In this document: positions 18,839 through 27,209 of the stretch, in pieces
Layout: each line of letters opens with the position of its first letter
Position numbering within the stretch: the first letter of the stretch is position 1
NCBI GenBank assembly: GCA_003249025.1
Contig: QBMH01000007.1
Span: 1-55,743, forward strand
Direction: 5' to 3'
DNA: 55,743 nt
Source of the DNA: Leptolyngbya sp.
GTDB lineage: Bacteria > Cyanobacteriota > Cyanobacteriia > Leptolyngbyales > Leptolyngbyaceae
Program-made: the position numbers and the translations under genes
The notes under the pieces: generated by a model
What the model saw: only the letters and a program-made list of their open reading frames with translations
What the model was told of the DNA's origin: nothing
Database searches by the model: none

Positions 18839-20551
18839 ATGAAAAATTTACATATTCAAAAAACAGTGCCCCCGATGCTGGCATCTGCCGTATTGGTTTT
18901 TTTAATGACTGGCGTTGTCAACGCTCAGACCAACAGCCCCCAAAGCAGCAAAGGCAACATCTCTAGTATTGGCTTATATGACTTAGAGCAAACTGATGAC
19001 TCAGAAACCGAAGCTTCCGGCTTGGATCAAGTCACCTCAGTCTCCCAGCTTACTGATGTTAAGCCCACTGATTGGGCATTTCAAGCATTGCAATCCTTAG
19101 TAGAGCGTTACGGATGCATCGTCGGCTATCCAGATAAGACCTTCCGAGGCAATCGTGCTTTGAGCCGCTATGAGTTTGCGGCTGGTCTCAATGCCTGCCT
19201 CGATAAAATTCAGGAGTTGATTGCGGCTGGAACAGCGAACTTGGCAACCAAGGAAGATCTGGAAAAGCTCAAAAAAATGATGGAAGACTTTGCCCCAGAG
19301 CTAGCAGCCCTGCGGGGACGAACTGAGTCGCTAGAAGTGCGAACTGCAACCTTGGAGAAGCAGCAGTTTTCAACAACAACGAAGCTATCGGGGCAGGTCA
19401 TTTTTGGAGTTCAGGGGAAAAATAGCCCAGACATTGAACTGGCAGGATTCAAATTTAATGACAATTCTGACCAAATTAATGTCATTAGCAATGTGCAACT
19501 CAGCCTCTACACAGCTTTTAGTGAACGCAGCTTGCTGTTTACAGGCTTGCAGGCGGGTAGCGGTAGAAGTTTCTCCCAACTGCTGACCAACAATACGCTC
19601 TTGGGCTATGAAGGCGATTCGGCAAGCGCGGTGCAACTGAGCGACTTGACCTTCCGGCAACTGATTGGCAACAACTTTGCCATCATTGCAGGAGCAAAGG
19701 GCGTAAACATGATCAATGTGTTTCGAGGAGGGAATCGGATCGAAAGCGCTGGACAGGGACCGATTTCTTTCTTGGCTCAACGCAATCCCATTTTGAATCT
19801 TGGCTCTAGTGGCGGCAATGGTGATAATGCAGGCGCTGGGTTTGATTGGCAGATTGGCAGCCGATTCTCGTTGCAAGGGGTTTACTTTTCAAACCGACCC
19901 AGCGATCCGGCAAATGGAGGCTTGTTTGGCGGACAAAACGGTGGCTCAACGGTGGGCGCTCAATTGACGATCGCCCCCACTGACACAATCGACATTGCCC
20001 TTCACTATGCCAATTCCTACTCACCCTCTGGCTTTTTGGGCACGGGCACCGGAGATGATCAGGTGGCATTGCCGACAGCGATCGATCCGTTTGTCCGCGC
20101 CCCCATTCAAACGAATGCTTTTGGCGCAACAGCTTCATGGCGAGTGGCATCCTGGTTTACGCTGGGCGGCTGGGTTGGCTACACCAACTCCGAGTTAAAG
20201 GGTTTTTCTAGAAATGTCGAAACCTTTAACTGGATGGCATTTCTCAACTTCCCCGATCTGCTGGCTCCAGGCAACCTGGGCGGCATCTATGTAGGGCAAC
20301 CCCCCGCCATTACCAGCAGTGATTTACCCATTGGCAGAAACGTGCCAGACTTCGTGAATCGAGGGAACGTGTTTGCCGCAGGACCGGGCGATCAACCGGG
20401 AAGAACCACTCATGTAGAAGCCTTTTATCGATATCGGGTGAATGACAATATCAGCGTCACACCGGGCGTAATGGTCATTTTCAACCCGAACAATAATCCC
20501 AACAACGACACGATTACGGTCGGGGTTTTACGAACCACATTTACTTTCTAA
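18839..20551 (+). CDS. Iron-uptake-type porin (SLH domain plus OprB-like beta-barrel)
   Basis: A 570-residue outer-membrane porin of the cyanobacterial SomA/SomB type. These move inorganic ions, reportedly including iron, across the outer membrane. A signal peptide ends at ...GVVNAQ. One SLH domain at about residues 62-125 (VKPTDWAFQALQSLVERYGC, then YPDKTFRGNRALSRYEFAAG) would bind the peptidoglycan-linked polysaccharide. A short coiled coil follows (LEKLKKMMEDFAPELAALRG). The rest is an OprB-like barrel ending in a terminal aromatic residue (TTFTF), as outer-membrane proteins do. The ATG at 18839 has AAGGAG eight bases upstream, so I reject the longer upstream frame. Confidence 0.92.
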   Translation: MKNLHIQKTVPPMLASAVLVFLMTGVVNAQTNSPQSSKGNISSIGLYDLEQTDDSETEASGLDQVTSVSQLTDVKPTDWAFQALQSLVERYGCIVGYPDKTFRGNRALSRYEFAAGLNACLDKIQELIAAGTANLATKEDLEKLKKMMEDFAPELAALRGRTESLEVRTATLEKQQFSTTTKLSGQVIFGVQGKNSPDIELAGFKFNDNSDQINVISNVQLSLYTAFSERSLLFTGLQAGSGRSFSQLLTNNTLLGYEGDSASAVQLSDLTFRQLIGNNFAIIAGAKGVNMINVFRGGNRIESAGQGPISFLAQRNPILNLGSSGGNGDNAGAGFDWQIGSRFSLQGVYFSNRPSDPANGGLFGGQNGGSTVGAQLTIAPTDTIDIALHYANSYSPSGFLGTGTGDDQVALPTAIDPFVRAPIQTNAFGATASWRVASWFTLGGWVGYTNSELKGFSRNVETFNWMAFLNFPDLLAPGNLGGIYVGQPPAITSSDLPIGRNVPDFVNRGNVFAAGPGDQPGRTTHVEAFYRYRVNDNISVTPGVMVIFNPNNNPNNDTITVGVLRTTFTF

Positions 20552-20712
20552 GTTGGGGAACTTTTTCCGGAGTGGAGAGTTCTAAAACAACTACGGGTAC
20601 TCCTAAATACTTGTACCCTGATTCGGTGAGTCCTTGTTGCGACGGGTGCAAATTTAATTGCAAGTCTAATTCACTATTCATTCGCCCATTGATTCAGAGG
20701 AAATTTATCGTG

Positions 20713-22410
20713 ATGATTCAATTCACTCGATTTGCGATCGGTGTAAGCATCGTGGCTGGAAGCTTTTCAGTTGCCGCAGCAGCCCATGCTGATATTCCGA
20801 TTACAGGCGGACAGGTCAGCGGAGATGCCGCCTTTTTCACCCAATTGAATGCCGGAAATGCAAACACCCTGAATCGCACTGGTTCACCCGTGCTGTTTGA
20901 TACGGTGATTCAAACGCTGCGAATTGTCACCCCAAACGGCACCACCACCACCTCTCGCTTTCTCCCTAATGCCAGCCGATTTACTGATAGTAATGGCAAT
21001 AGTCGTCCTGATAGCGGCGATCAAGGTCGTCTAGAAGGGGCACTATCAGGGGTTGCTTTTTCCAGAGTAGGAAGCCCAGTATTCTTCCAAAATATTCCCA
21101 CGGCGCTCAATTTTACCCTAACTGCTTTTACACCCAATTCCTTTGGCACGGGATCTTTGATTAGCCCCAACCAAACAGGCACCGCGCCACTGGTGTTCAT
21201 TCCTGGAGTGAATGTCCAGTTATCAAGTGCCTCCAGCAGTGTTTATAGCTCTAAACCTGGATTGTTGGAAGTGGGTCCGTTTGCCGCGAACTTGACAGGC
21301 GATTTTATTGGGCTACCTTCTGATTTGCAATTGCGTCCTGCGGCGACGGAAGTGACCTTGGTGCCTGTGTTTTTGGGACGACGAATTAAGTTTGACTTTG
21401 AAGGAAAGAATGCCCAAGTCGATGAGGCGGCTTATGGCGTTGACCCAGCAACGGGGCGCAGAATTTTAGATTTTGCTGGAGCGGTGACGGATTTCAAAAT
21501 TCAGAGTGTGGGTACTCCGGGCAGTTCAGAGTTTAAGATTGATGGCTCTGGAACGCTGGATATTTCCCTGACTGGACCGTTTGATATCAAAAAAGATAGC
21601 CTGAATTTGAATACACTGACGGGTCAGGTCGATTATCGAATTAAGGGTGAAGGACCGGGCTTTGTCGCCTTTACGGGTGGAAATTCAATTACGTATTCAG
21701 GCACGTCGCGACGAGATACAGACTTCAAATTTGAGCAGGGAAATCGCAGTTTTGAGGGCAAAAGTGGCGGGGATACGTTCTTTACGGTGAGCGATCGCCG
21801 CGATAATATCAACTTCACTCGCTTTGTGGTTATTCCAGTAGTTGGCGTGACCACAACCGCAGGGGCAGCGGTGATTACGCCTTCCACCACTGGCAGTGCA
21901 TCCTCTACAACGACGGTAAGCGCTAGCACTAGCACAACTGTTTTTTCAACAACAGTCTTTAATAGCTCATCGATCACGATTTTCCCTGGCTATCGCAACT
22001 TGTTGACGGTGACGAGGGGCGAGAATGACGACGATGACGGTGATGCTCGGAATTATGGTCGCAATACGTCTTACTATGTCTATCAGCAAAGAGGAACGGT
22101 TGAGGTGGTAGTGGAGCGCAGGGGCGATCGCATTCTTTTGGTTGATCGCACTGAAGTTCGGGGTCGCAAGCTGAACAAGAAAGGCAAAGTTGTTGGGGCT
22201 TATCAAGTGGTCGGATTGCCCAGTCGCGTCTTTCCAGGCATGACCGGACTACGGCAAATTCCTGCGGATACGGTGCAGTCGTCTTCCACTGAGCCAGAGC
22301 CTACCGCCCAATCAGCAGCGGCAGAATCTACGGAGAACACAGCTACTCCAATGCCAGCCGTTGAGCCAGCAGCAACCAGCACTAGCTCAGGCACCGCGAT
22401 CGCACCTTAA
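20713..22410 (+). CDS. Large secreted protein of unknown function
   Basis: A 565-residue exported protein that I do not recognise. A clear signal peptide ends in AAAAHADIP. The body (about residues 25-390) is rich in beta-forming, Gly/Thr/Ser stretches with few cysteines. A Thr/Ser-rich spacer lies at about 390-425 (TTAGAAVITPSTTGSASSTT). An acidic patch with GENDDDDGD follows, then a basic segment (GRKLNKKGK). The end is a Pro/Ala/Thr-rich tail. The ATG at 20713 is preceded by GAGGAA. It follows the porin gene by about 160 bases on the same strand and ends at a strong terminator, so the two envelope genes may be transcribed together. It could be a surface or matrix protein. Confidence 0.7.
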   Translation: MIQFTRFAIGVSIVAGSFSVAAAAHADIPITGGQVSGDAAFFTQLNAGNANTLNRTGSPVLFDTVIQTLRIVTPNGTTTTSRFLPNASRFTDSNGNSRPDSGDQGRLEGALSGVAFSRVGSPVFFQNIPTALNFTLTAFTPNSFGTGSLISPNQTGTAPLVFIPGVNVQLSSASSSVYSSKPGLLEVGPFAANLTGDFIGLPSDLQLRPAATEVTLVPVFLGRRIKFDFEGKNAQVDEAAYGVDPATGRRILDFAGAVTDFKIQSVGTPGSSEFKIDGSGTLDISLTGPFDIKKDSLNLNTLTGQVDYRIKGEGPGFVAFTGGNSITYSGTSRRDTDFKFEQGNRSFEGKSGGDTFFTVSDRRDNINFTRFVVIPVVGVTTTAGAAVITPSTTGSASSTTTVSASTSTTVFSTTVFNSSSITIFPGYRNLLTVTRGENDDDDGDARNYGRNTSYYVYQQRGTVEVVVERRGDRILLVDRTEVRGRKLNKKGKVVGAYQVVGLPSRVFPGMTGLRQIPADTVQSSSTEPEPTAQSAAAESTENTATPMPAVEPAATSTSSGTAIAP

Positions 22411-22438
22411 AGGTTTTCTCCTAAGAACGTGACTAAAG

Positions 22439-22470
22439 AAAAAGGGTGGCTTGAAAACTGCCCTTTTTTC
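22439..22470 (+). terminator. Intrinsic terminator after the secreted-protein gene
   Basis: An eight-base-pair stem, AAAAAGGG / CCCTTTTT, with a 14-base loop is followed by T. It lies 29 bases after the stop codon and separates the envelope genes from the HEPN-like pair. Confidence 0.85.
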
Positions 22471-22604
22471 GCACTTAGAGTAGTAATGAATGCGCGATCT
22501 ACCGAAATAAGTCGGCAAACAGACAAAATGAGAAAGCTTGCCACCTGTATCCAATACTTCTCTTGGACAGAAACTTTCAGTCTATATCGTAGTTAGGAAT
22601 ATCT

Positions 22605-23744
22605 ATGAGTGAGGAGTTTATTAGTGCGTATGAGATTATTCGACGGGAGTTGAAAGACTTCGCCTGTACGGACCCAAATGCACCTGATCTTGTTTGGGAT
22701 GTAGAAAGCTGGTGTATACCCGTTGAATCTCATCACTTTCCTGCACCTAGCTTGGTTCCGTTCGTTCTTAATAAGGTTTGTGGTTTTTCATTTGGCAATC
22801 CAGGTGATAAGACACATTGGGTAGTCCCATTTAAATACCAAAGTGTCCCGTGTGCAATCTCCCTTGAGAAATCTGGTATTTTCTTATATGTCTCAGAAGA
22901 ACAAAAGAATTATGTAAACCCGTCAGTGATTATAGATAAATTGAGGAAGGCAATAAAGGAAGCTGAACGAAAAATACTTGCAAAAATTGCACGCGAACAA
23001 GTTGATACAGCAAATATTACAGTTGTTAATCAATTTAATCACTTTCAGAGTACGTATGCATATTTTCGACAGCGTGCGGCAGCTTCCTATAAATTGGGAA
23101 AGATTAAGAACTCAACTGACATCAGAGCATGGGAAAATCTAAGCTTATACTTTAGAGCTAATAGTGAAGGCTCATGCAATTCATTGGCTATGATTGATAC
23201 TTTCTTCAGCCGATTAGAACACTTTTTTGTGCTGGCACTTGCCTTTTCTTCGTTTGATCGCGAAGGGGATAGAATAAGCACTTTTGTAGGAAGCGTATGG
23301 TCAGAGAAATGGAAGCGAGTGCTTCCCTTAACTAATGGGAAATCACAATATTTCTACACCAAACTTGTCGAAGTGAAGGAGAAGTACCGCAATACTTTCG
23401 CTCATGGTGGTTTTGAGAAGAAAGGTGCTTCTTTCTATTTTCATTTGCCAGAGATTGGTGCTATCCCAGTAAGCATGTCAGGATTTCGGGATAGTGTCCA
23501 TTTTGGACTATTCCCCATAGGAGAAGACGTTTATCAGGACATATGTGGGTTACTTGATGATTTTGATAGCTGGCTTAAAGACGAAGCTTTGCCAATCGCT
23601 TGGCAATTTGCAGAAAGCAGTCTTAATTTAAGGTTTGATCAAGAATACATCAATCAACTCCATGCAGTATCAGACACCAAAGAAGCCTTTAAGGTATGGT
23701 TAGAGCGAGAGAGATACCATGAAGATATGCACTCTTTTAACTGA
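22605..23744 (+). CDS. Unknown protein with HEPN-like RxxxxH motif
   Basis: A 379-residue soluble protein that I cannot assign to a named family. An N-terminal part of about 100 residues (WDVESWCIPVESHHFPAPSL) is followed by a helical stretch with a likely coiled coil at about 105-135. The C-terminal half is helical and contains EKYRNTFAHGGFEKKG. Arg262-Asn-x3-His267 matches the RxxxxH signature of HEPN domains, many of which are RNases in defence and toxin systems. The helix before it (IDTFFSRLEHFFVLALAFSS) would be the first HEPN helix. Codon use is AT-rich compared with the flanking core genes, suggesting acquisition. Its stop codon overlaps the start of the next gene by one base (TGATG), so the two are coupled. 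Nuclease activity is inference. Confidence 0.6.
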   Translation: MSEEFISAYEIIRRELKDFACTDPNAPDLVWDVESWCIPVESHHFPAPSLVPFVLNKVCGFSFGNPGDKTHWVVPFKYQSVPCAISLEKSGIFLYVSEEQKNYVNPSVIIDKLRKAIKEAERKILAKIAREQVDTANITVVNQFNHFQSTYAYFRQRAAASYKLGKIKNSTDIRAWENLSLYFRANSEGSCNSLAMIDTFFSRLEHFFVLALAFSSFDREGDRISTFVGSVWSEKWKRVLPLTNGKSQYFYTKLVEVKEKYRNTFAHGGFEKKGASFYFHLPEIGAIPVSMSGFRDSVHFGLFPIGEDVYQDICGLLDDFDSWLKDEALPIAWQFAESSLNLRFDQEYINQLHAVSDTKEAFKVWLERERYHEDMHSFN

Positions 23745-24448
23745 TGCACTCTAATATTATGCACTTGATTTTAGTGATAAAGATAGCGGAAGACCTGTAT
23801 GAATGGAGCAAAAGCTATTTATCTGCTAACCCTGCAATTATTGGAGTTTTAGTAGGTTTTATACTTAGTCAGCTAGCTATATTTACTAGAGATTGGGCAA
23901 TAAATAGAAAAAAAGAAAAGTCTGTTCGCAATATACTTGAACTTGAAATAAGCCATAATCTTATCCTCCTTAATACTTTCAGGAATAAAGTTAAACTGGC
24001 TAACAGGAACAAGCTTATCCTTGACTCATTTCCTTTTTCTAATTGGCAGCATAAGGTACTTGAAAGTTGCTTATTAGAAATACCCAATGTATTAAATTCA
24101 GAAAGAATATTAGAAGTCTTTGCTTTTTATAAAGATTTGGGTGTGCTTACTGATAGCTATTCAATTCTCTTAGAATTAAAATCTGCAAGTGAAGCAGCTA
24201 TCAAGGATGGTAACGAAGCTAGTCATTCTGAAGGTGATTGGAAAACACTCAAAGCTCAAGAAAAATGGTCAGAAGAAAAAAGAATCAGAAATAAGTTTTT
24301 GGCGGAATGGGAAGATTTTGAGAAGTTCATGGATAAACTTTTAGAAAATGGAAATCCGTTATCAAAGTTCAAAAATCTACGAGAATTGACTTATAAAGTA
24401 GGTATGTGTAGAGTGGCACAGGCTAGCAATTCGGTTGGAGCAGAGTAA
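23744..24448 (+). CDS. Single-pass membrane protein coupled to the HEPN-like gene
   Basis: A 234-residue protein with one clear transmembrane helix at about residues 31-48 (AIIGVLVGFILSQLAIFT). The short N-terminus and long C-terminal part suggest that most of it is cytoplasmic, because RDWAINRKKEK follows the helix directly. The cytoplasmic part is helical and charged, with Leu/Ile-rich stretches and the polar WKTLKAQEKWSEEKRIR near 187. No family is recognised. Translation is coupled to the HEPN-like gene through TGATG at 23742-23746, so both products are probably made in matched amounts and may form a membrane-tethered complex. A stable hairpin begins at its stop codon. AT-rich like its partner. 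Confidence 0.6.
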   Translation: MHSNIMHLILVIKIAEDLYEWSKSYLSANPAIIGVLVGFILSQLAIFTRDWAINRKKEKSVRNILELEISHNLILLNTFRNKVKLANRNKLILDSFPFSNWQHKVLESCLLEIPNVLNSERILEVFAFYKDLGVLTDSYSILLELKSASEAAIKDGNEASHSEGDWKTLKAQEKWSEEKRIRNKFLAEWEDFEKFMDKLLENGNPLSKFKNLRELTYKVGMCRVAQASNSVGAE

Positions 24449-24480
24449 ACCTAGCCATTGGTATGCATGGATAGGTTTAC
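24445..24480 (+). terminator. Stable hairpin at the end of the HEPN/membrane-protein operon
   Basis: Arms of 14 bases (24445-24458 and 24467-24480) pair with one mismatch around an eight-base loop, and the left arm includes the TAA stop codon. There is no long T run behind it, so it may terminate, stabilise the 3' end, or mark the edge of an acquired segment. A second dyad, ATTCATTGAATGAAT at 24526-24540 inside CCGCT...AGCGG, follows. Confidence 0.5.
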
Positions 24481-24662
24481 TTGTAGACGTTCAACTCACT
24501 GCTGAAAGGATAAATGCTGCCGCTCATTCATTGAATGAATTTGAGAGTAGCGGATTTTACTGGTGATACAGTTTTCATCGCTTTTGGATGCCGTGCAACT
24601 CGTGCTTGCGCCAATTTTATTGGCGTAGATGTCAAACTGGCTCCAGTTAAGACATCTGATGT

Positions 24663-25139
24663 TCACCTATTTTCTCTAATTGCCAATGCCGACTCCTTTT
24701 GAATTTGGTGCATAACCCGCTGATGCGCCCTGTGATAGCGCTGGAGCCGTTGCAGGTCTTTGTCTGACAAACTCTCTAATCGGGTAAGCGTCATGTTATC
24801 TTCCAAGTCATAGCGTTTGACGCGGGTAGCCAGAGAATTGGTCAAGACGCGATCGAGAAATTGGTCATAGGTTTCTTCGGGACGACGCGTGAGGCAATCT
24901 AGCGCGGTAATAATATCTGGTGAAAATCCTTCAGCGGCAAGCTGAGCAAGTGTCCAGTCAGAATCTTCTACGACATCATGCAGTACCGCAACAATCTGTT
25001 CAGGGATAGTTTGACCCCGCATCATTAAGCGAATGGGATGCAGGATGTAGGGCGCATGGGCTTTATCTAGTTGATCTTGGTGGGCGATCGCCGCGATCGC
25101 CACTGCCCGCGCCAGCAGTTGATTTAATGGAATATCCAC
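24663..25139 (-). CDS. HD-domain phosphohydrolase (alarmone-hydrolase-like)
   Basis: A 158-residue single-domain HD protein. Metal ligands appear in the expected order: His20 in AHQDQ, His34 in YILHPIRLMM, His54-Asp55 in LHDVVEDSDWT with the Glu58-Asp59 pair, and a late Asp in YDLEDNMTL. The HPIRL and LHDVVEDSDWT motifs resemble the (p)ppGpp hydrolase half of RelA/SpoT and small alarmone hydrolases. No synthetase domain is present. The likely role is hydrolysis of (p)ppGpp or a related nucleotide, but the substrate is inferred. ATG at 25139. Confidence 0.8.
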   Translation of the reverse strand: MDIPLNQLLARAVAIAAIAHQDQLDKAHAPYILHPIRLMMRGQTIPEQIVAVLHDVVEDSDWTLAQLAAEGFSPDIITALDCLTRRPEETYDQFLDRVLTNSLATRVKRYDLEDNMTLTRLESLSDKDLQRLQRYHRAHQRVMHQIQKESALAIRENR

Positions 25140-25175
25140 GAGATCGTCCCCTTAATTTATTGATCAAGTGGTATG

Positions 25176-25199
25176 TTTCGACTCCGCTCAACGCACACA
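25176..25199. repeat. TTTCGACTCCGCTCAA repeat (copy 2, one arm)
   Basis: A single arm of the dispersed hairpin family, TTTCGACTCCGCTCAA plus CGCACAC, lying between the HD-domain gene and the protease gene. The same CGCACAC extension follows copy 4 at about 28151. Confidence 0.55.
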
Positions 25200-25202
25200 C
25201 GA

Positions 25203-26384
25203 TTAGCCATTTTGCTGTGGCATGGGAGCGGGTTTTACCGTCAGGTTCACCGATTGCCCATTCCGCTTCACGGTTATTTGAAGTGGGTTACCAATTTTGG
25301 CAGATTCAACTTGCTGCTGCACTTGCTTAGAGGCTTGCACCGCAGTACCACCGATCGCTTCGACCACATCCCCCGCTTTCAGCCCGCCTGCTGCTGCGGG
25401 TGAATTAGGTTGTACTGCTAAAACAATCACGCCCTGGTCTTGTGCAACCCGGACATCACCCTCGCGACGATTGATTTGCTCTCGTAGCTCAGGACTCAGT
25501 TCCGCCATTTGGATTCCCAAGTAGGGATGATCCACTTTGCCAGTCGTAATCAGTTGATCGGCAACCCGTTGAGCGGTGGCGATGGGAACCGCAAATCCAA
25601 TGCCCGACGCGCCTTGAATAATCGCCGTGTTCATGCCTATCACTTCGCCTTTGGAGTTAATCAGCGGACCACCAGAGTTACCAGGGTTAATGGCGGTGTC
25701 GGTTTGAATAAAGTTGACGCGGGAAGAACTACCGAAGTCTGCGCCCGATCGCCCGGTGGCGCTGATGATACCCTGAGTGACGGTGTTGTCGAGTCCAAGC
25801 GGGTTGCCGATCGCAATGGCGGCTTGCCCTGGCAGGAGGCGATCGGAATCTCCCAATTTCACAGTAGGTAGACCAGATGCATTGATTTTAATCACAGCCA
25901 CATCAGTGGTTTCGTCTGAGCCGATCACTTCTCCTTTAAATCGTCGCCCGTCTTTCAAAACAACGCTGACCGTATCTGCACCCGCCACCACATGAGCGTT
26001 GGTAAAAATGCGTCCATCTGCTGACGTAATAAAACCTGACCCTGTGCCGCGTTGTACTCGTTGAGGTTGCTCTTGCTCTTGCCGCCCCTGACCGAAGAGT
26101 GAGCCAAAGTCTGGATTGTTCAGAGGTTGTTCTACCGCACGGCTGGAATCAATCCGAACGACGGCAGGACCTACTTGCGCCACAATATCGGCTACGTAGT
26201 CGAGTTCATTGGAATTGATTGGATTAATCGAGCGGGGTGCTTCAGTTTGCACAACCTGCTTGGGTTCGGCAGATGCAGATTGCTCAAAAGAATTTTTATT
26301 TGGAAGTAAGTTTGTACATCCAGTACTGGCGGCGATCGCGGCAAAGGCGATGACTGACAAGGGCAGTTTCAAAGAAGAGTTCAT
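25203..26384 (-). CDS. HtrA/Deg-family serine protease (HhoA/HhoB-type), putative lipoprotein
   Basis: A 393-residue trypsin-like protease with one C-terminal PDZ domain, acting in the periplasm or at the membrane on misfolded proteins. The catalytic triad is visible: His131 in TNAHVV, Asp161 in TTDVAVIKI and Ser237 in NPGNSGGPL. The PDZ domain runs from about 290 (YLGIQMAELSPELREQINRR) to 385, with GLKAGDVVEAIGG. The N-terminus has a hydrophobic stretch then STGC at residues 20-23, a possible though imperfect lipobox. Length and layout match cyanobacterial HhoA/HhoB/HtrA, but I cannot say which. An inverted repeat upstream may be its operator. Confidence 0.93.
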   Translation of the reverse strand: MNSSLKLPLSVIAFAAIAASTGCTNLLPNKNSFEQSASAEPKQVVQTEAPRSINPINSNELDYVADIVAQVGPAVVRIDSSRAVEQPLNNPDFGSLFGQGRQEQEQPQRVQRGTGSGFITSADGRIFTNAHVVAGADTVSVVLKDGRRFKGEVIGSDETTDVAVIKINASGLPTVKLGDSDRLLPGQAAIAIGNPLGLDNTVTQGIISATGRSGADFGSSSRVNFIQTDTAINPGNSGGPLINSKGEVIGMNTAIIQGASGIGFAVPIATAQRVADQLITTGKVDHPYLGIQMAELSPELREQINRREGDVRVAQDQGVIVLAVQPNSPAAAGGLKAGDVVEAIGGTAVQASKQVQQQVESAKIGNPLQITVKRNGQSVNLTVKPAPMPQQNG

Positions 26385-26414
26385 GGGATATAAGGTTTAA
26401 CCCTATTTACGGTG

Positions 26415-26446
26415 ACTTCCTTAATCTAACTTCCTTATATGAAGTT
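26415..26446 (-). promoter_or_regulatory. Dyad and direct repeat upstream of the HtrA-type gene
   Basis: AACTTC (26428-26433) and GAAGTT (26441-26446) form an inverted repeat with a seven-base spacer. ACTTCCTTA occurs twice (26415 and 26429), 14 bases apart. The group lies 30-60 bases ahead of the start codon, where an operator would be. No regulator is identified. Confidence 0.35.
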
Positions 26447-26576
26447 GGTATGTAATCTATATCAACGCAGCATCGCGTTTATTTCAACCAGATTAGCCTA
26501 TGCCAACGCGTAATGATTCACGCGGATTGATTTAGCCTTTCTAATAATTTTTAAGCAAGAAACAGCTTGTTAAATC

Positions 26577-26605
26577 AAAAAAGCTCTGCAAACAGCAGAG
26601 CTTTT
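26577..26605 (-). terminator. Intrinsic terminator of the 49-residue protein gene
   Basis: An 11-base-pair stem (AAAAGCTCTGC at 26579-26589 and GCAGAGCTTTT at 26595-26605) has a five-base loop. Read on the minus strand it is followed by six T, so it ends transcription of the small gene at 26696-26845. It is partly bidirectional. Confidence 0.85.
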
Positions 26606-26695
26606 GAATCCCTTAAAAACCACCAATAATCAATGATTGATTTTGGCTAGTCAACTCGCTACAAAACTTGTCCTTTCAAATATTTTAGTTGTCCT

Positions 26696-26845
26696 TTAAT
26701 CTGACTGGTGCGGCTTTTTATTAGACTCTCCATCAAATGGCTGAACGCCTGTTTCTGGATAGGAATTGTCGTCAGGACCAAAAATACGAGAGATAGCAGC
26801 AGAGAAATATTGAATGATATCGTCAAGGAATTTTGGCATACTCAT
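26696..26845 (-). CDS. Small 49-residue protein, unrecognised
   Basis: A short gene well supported by context. The protein starts MSMPKFLDDIIQYFSAAISR, continues IFGPDDNSYPETGVQPFDGE and ends in a polar SNKKPHQSD. The first half could form an amphipathic helix; the second half is acidic and Pro/Gly-rich, probably extended. GGAGG lies five bases before the chosen ATG at 26845; an ATG at 26848 is also possible but sits only two bases from GGAGG. A strong terminator follows about 90 bases after the stop. I recall similar short proteins in cyanobacteria but know no function. A peripheral membrane or thylakoid adaptor would fit the helix but is a guess. Confidence 0.65.
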   Translation of the reverse strand: MSMPKFLDDIIQYFSAAISRIFGPDDNSYPETGVQPFDGESNKKPHQSD

Positions 26846-27209
26846 CATTGCCTCCAGTAAAGCTATTTGAAGTGGATAAATTCAGCCTACTTGTGTTAGA
26901 AATTGCGCTTTCCGTGCTGCGCGATCGCTTACTCTCTCAGTATGAATCCTTTTTAATAGAATTCACTTTTTTGCATTAATTGTTCAAGTTAGTGTTGCAG
27001 TTTCTAACATTTTGAAAAAAGACCTGAGTTTTGAATGTGTCAACTTATGAACCTGGCAATATTTGGGATTTCAATTGAGAACTGTGCTTCGACTCCGCTC
27101 TGCACTCAATTCATCGCGGGTTGAGCAGAGTCGAAACCTAAAATCCTGCCGTCGGATCTTTTGTTGCTGGGTTAACAGTGGGCTTAATAAAGCAACTCGC
27201 TGTTATTTC
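26846..27209. other. Gene-free stretch upstream of the small-protein gene
   Basis: It holds the promoter side of the 49-residue protein gene and one dispersed hairpin repeat (27088-27135). I found no convincing -35/-10 pair and no further coding sequence. Confidence 0.4.
27088..27135. repeat. TTCGACTC...GAGTCGAA hairpin repeat (copy 3)
   Basis: The arms TTCGACTC (27088) and GAGTCGAA (ending 27135) enclose GCTCTGCACTCAA and TTGAGCAGAG, the same family as copies at 9041 and 48256. Confidence 0.55.

Noticed and set aside
24535-24702. A 55-codon frame starting MNLRVADFTGDTVFIAF, reminiscent of the first residues of some IS110-like transposases.
   Set aside because: Only the first 15 or so residues resemble anything, the DVHK-type catalytic motif is absent, and it overlaps the end of the HD-domain gene. 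No inverted or direct repeats frame it.
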